64,000 bases of DNA from Sphingomonas sanguinis (lineage in GTDB: Bacteria > Pseudomonadota > Alphaproteobacteria > Sphingomonadales > Sphingomonadaceae). A program made the translations under genes and the position numbers. Location: positions 2,532,501 through 2,596,500 of the forward strand of contig NZ_CP079203.1 in assembly GCF_019297835.1 (NCBI RefSeq), in the 5' to 3' direction. The notes beneath the pieces are model-generated. The model did not search any database and was not told the origin of the DNA. It was given only the letters and a program-made list of their open reading frames with translations. Of the stretch, positions 62,198 to 64,000 are shown piece by piece. The stretch's first letter is position 1. Each line of letters begins with the position of its first letter.

Positions 62198-64000
62198 TTA
62201 CACCGTCACCTGCTCGCCCAGCTCCAGCACCTTGCCCGGCGGAATCCGCAGGAACTCGGTCGGGTCGCTGGCATTGCGCTGCAGGAACATGAACAGCCGG
62301 TCCTGCCAGAGCGGCATACCCTTCTCCGCCTCGGGCTTCAGGGTGTTGCGGCCGATGAAATAGCTGGTCTTCATCGGGTCCAGCCCGGCGGGCTTGCTCT
62401 CGACACCCAGATCGCGCGGCAGGTCGCGCGGCACGTCCGGCGACTCCATGAAGCCATAGGTCAGCGTGACGGTGGCGAAATTGTCGTCCAGCCGCTCGAC
62501 ATGCGCGCGGCGCTCCTGGGACACGTAGGGCCGGTCGGCGGTGCGGATCGTCATCACCAGATTCTGCGCGTGCAGGATCTTGTTGTGCTTCAGATTGTGG
62601 AGCAGCGCGCCTGGTGCCGAGGCCGGATTGGCGGTCAGGAACACCGCCGTCCCCGGCACCCGCTCGGGCGGACGCTTGGCGAGCGCGGCGGCCAGATCGG
62701 CGAGCGGGATGGCCTGCCGCTTCTCGAAGGCCGACACGATCCCGCGCCCGCGCACCCAGGTATAGATGATAAGGCCGACGCCCGCCCCGACCAGCAGCGG
62801 CACCCAGCCCCCCTCGATCACGCGCAGGATATTGGCGCCAAAGAAGACGAGATCGAGCGTCAGGAAGGGCAGGATCGCCGCCGCCGCCAAGGCCCGCGAC
62901 CAGCCCCAGCGGTGCCGCACGACCAGATAGGCGAGGCAGGTCGTCACCACCATCGTCCCCGTCACCGCGATGCCATAGGCGGCGGCCATGGCCGAGGATG
63001 TCTTGAACTGGATGACCAGCACCAGCACCCCGAACAGCAACAACCAGTTGATCGCGGGCAGATAGATCTGCCCTTGGAAATCGGCCGAGGTCTGGCGCAC
63101 CCGCAGCCGGGGCAGGAAACCGAGCTGGATCGCCTGCTGGGTCAGCGAGAAGGCACCGGTGATGACCGCCTGCGCCGCGATGACCGTCGCCAGCCCCGCC
63201 AGCACGATCAGCGCCGGGCGAAGCGGTTCGGGCGCCATCAGGAAGAACCAGTCCTGATTGGTGAAGGGCTGGCCGCTCGCCGCCGCCTGTTCGAGCGCGG
63301 ACAGCGCAAAGGCCCCCTGCCCCAGATAGTTGAGCGCCAGCGCGGGCAGGACCAGCGAAAACCAGCCAATGCGGATCGGCAAACGCCCGAAATGCCCCAT
63401 ATCGGCGGTCAGCGCCTCGGCCCCCGTGACGGTCAGGAACACCGCGCCCAGCACGAACAGCCCGACGACGCCGTGGCTGGCGAGGAAGCCGACGCCATAT
63501 CCCGGCCACACGACCCGCGCGATCGAGGGTTCGTCGGCAATATGCCAGATGCCCAGCCCCCCGATGACGAGGAACCAGAGGATACAGATCGGACCGAACA
63601 GCTTCGACACCTGCGCCGTGCCACGCGACTGGATGAAGAACAGCGCGACCAGGATGACGATCGTGCACATCCGGATGACGCTTTCGTCGAAGAACGACGT
63701 GGCGGAGGGGATGGTCCGCAACCCCTCCATCGCCGACAGCACCGACAGAGCGGGGGTGATGATCGCATCGCCATAGAAGAGCGACGCCCCCGCCGCGCCC
63801 AGCACCAGCGCGATGCGCGAACGCGCCCCCGCCGCCCGGCGGGCCAGCGCGGCGAGCGCCAGCACTCCGCCCTCGCCCTGATTGTCGGCGCGCATCAGGA
63901 AGACGACATATTTGATCGTCACGACCAGGATCAGCGACCAGAGCGCGAGGCTGAGCACGCCCAGAATCTCGCTGGGGTCGATGCCGTCGCCCGCCGATTG
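62198..64000 (-). CDS. kup: Low-affinity potassium uptake protein Kup (N-terminus cut off)
   Basis: At least 600 residues are visible. The frame continues past the right window edge, so the first few dozen residues are missing. Twelve membrane helices are followed by a C-terminal cytoplasmic domain. KYVVFLMRADNQGEGGVLAL, ASLFYGDAIITPALSVLSAMEGL and VTGAEALTADMGHFG are Kup signatures. It imports K+ with protons. The GTG at 63958 is internal, since family sequence continues upstream (DPSEILGVLSLAL). It converges on the small gene at 61802 across element A7. Confidence 0.95.
   Translation of the reverse strand, partial: QSAGDGIDPSEILGVLSLALWSLILVVTIKYVVFLMRADNQGEGGVLALAALARRAAGARSRIALVLGAAGASLFYGDAIITPALSVLSAMEGLRTIPSATSFFDESVIRMCTIVILVALFFIQSRGTAQVSKLFGPICILWFLVIGGLGIWHIADEPSIARVVWPGYGVGFLASHGVVGLFVLGAVFLTVTGAEALTADMGHFGRLPIRIGWFSLVLPALALNYLGQGAFALSALEQAAASGQPFTNQDWFFLMAPEPLRPALIVLAGLATVIAAQAVITGAFSLTQQAIQLGFLPRLRVRQTSADFQGQIYLPAINWLLLFGVLVLVIQFKTSSAMAAAYGIAVTGTMVVTTCLAYLVVRHRWGWSRALAAAAILPFLTLDLVFFGANILRVIEGGWVPLLVGAGVGLIIYTWVRGRGIVSAFEKRQAIPLADLAAALAKRPPERVPGTAVFLTANPASAPGALLHNLKHNKILHAQNLVMTIRTADRPYVSQERRAHVERLDDNFATVTLTYGFMESPDVPRDLPRDLGVESKPAGLDPMKTSYFIGRNTLKPEAEKGMPLWQDRLFMFLQRNASDPTEFLRIPPGKVLELGEQVTV

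Overview
The window looks like a chromosomal segment of an alphaproteobacterium of the sphingomonad type (Sphingomonas or a close relative). The grounds are high G+C, dense gene packing with many 1- or 4-nt stop/start overlaps, the order hisS-prfA-prmC-DUF4167, a pyrE-pdxJ-acpS-lepB operon, an aa3-oxidase cluster ending in SURF1-thrC, and abundant intergenic palindromes. Most of it is core genome. I found no tRNA, rRNA, CRISPR array, transposase, integrase or prophage gene.

Layout. 0.16-3 kb: a GT2 glycosyltransferase and a polysaccharide flippase, then a small membrane protein. 3-7.6 kb (minus): hisS, prfA, prmC and a DUF4167 protein, covering translation and its termination. 7.6-20.7 kb: mostly single housekeeping or secreted enzymes (cysteine hydrolase, esterase, DUF1345, M61 peptidase, pyrophosphatase, GNAT/EamA pair, outer-membrane protein, NUDIX/ispG, acyltransferase, isoaspartyl peptidase, S1/P1 nuclease). 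20.9-26 kb (minus): a complete tol-pal operon, ybgC-tolQ-tolR-tolA-X-tolB-pal, where X is an extra secreted copy of the TolA C-terminal domain. 26.0-27.1 kb: a three-gene module of two paralogous four-helix membrane proteins and a small Cro/CI-type regulator behind a tandem operator-like repeat. 27.1-38 kb: lipoprotein, nitronate monooxygenase-like enzyme, lysC, ubiG and an envelope-glycan group. 38.3-42.2 kb (minus): pyrE-pdxJ-acpS-lepB plus an AI-2E-type permease. 42.4-55.9 kb: the cytochrome c oxidase cluster (ctaC, ctaD, ctaB, ctaG, ctaE, SURF1) running into thrC, split by a DUF1800/DUF1501/alcohol dehydrogenase block. 56-58.4 kb (minus): zincin-ccmA-ccmB-methyltransferase. 58.4-64 kb: pterin dehydratase, FAH-family hydrolase, a RhlE-like DEAD helicase, a small conserved protein, and kup cut by the window end.

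How the genes work together. The cox genes encode oxidase subunits II, I and III with haem O synthesis, copper delivery and assembly, and CcmAB is the haem-exporter part of cytochrome c maturation. Tol-Pal links inner membrane, outer membrane and peptidoglycan. Several short operons act on surface polysaccharide.

The most distinctive non-coding feature is a set of at least five families of two-armed palindromic elements (called A-E here), about 17 copies and roughly 2 kb. Most lie in convergent or co-directional gaps. One supplies the Shine-Dalgarno of acpS, one supplies a stop codon, and at least two contain further palindromes nested inside. Motif positions and alignments were read by eye; no database search was run.
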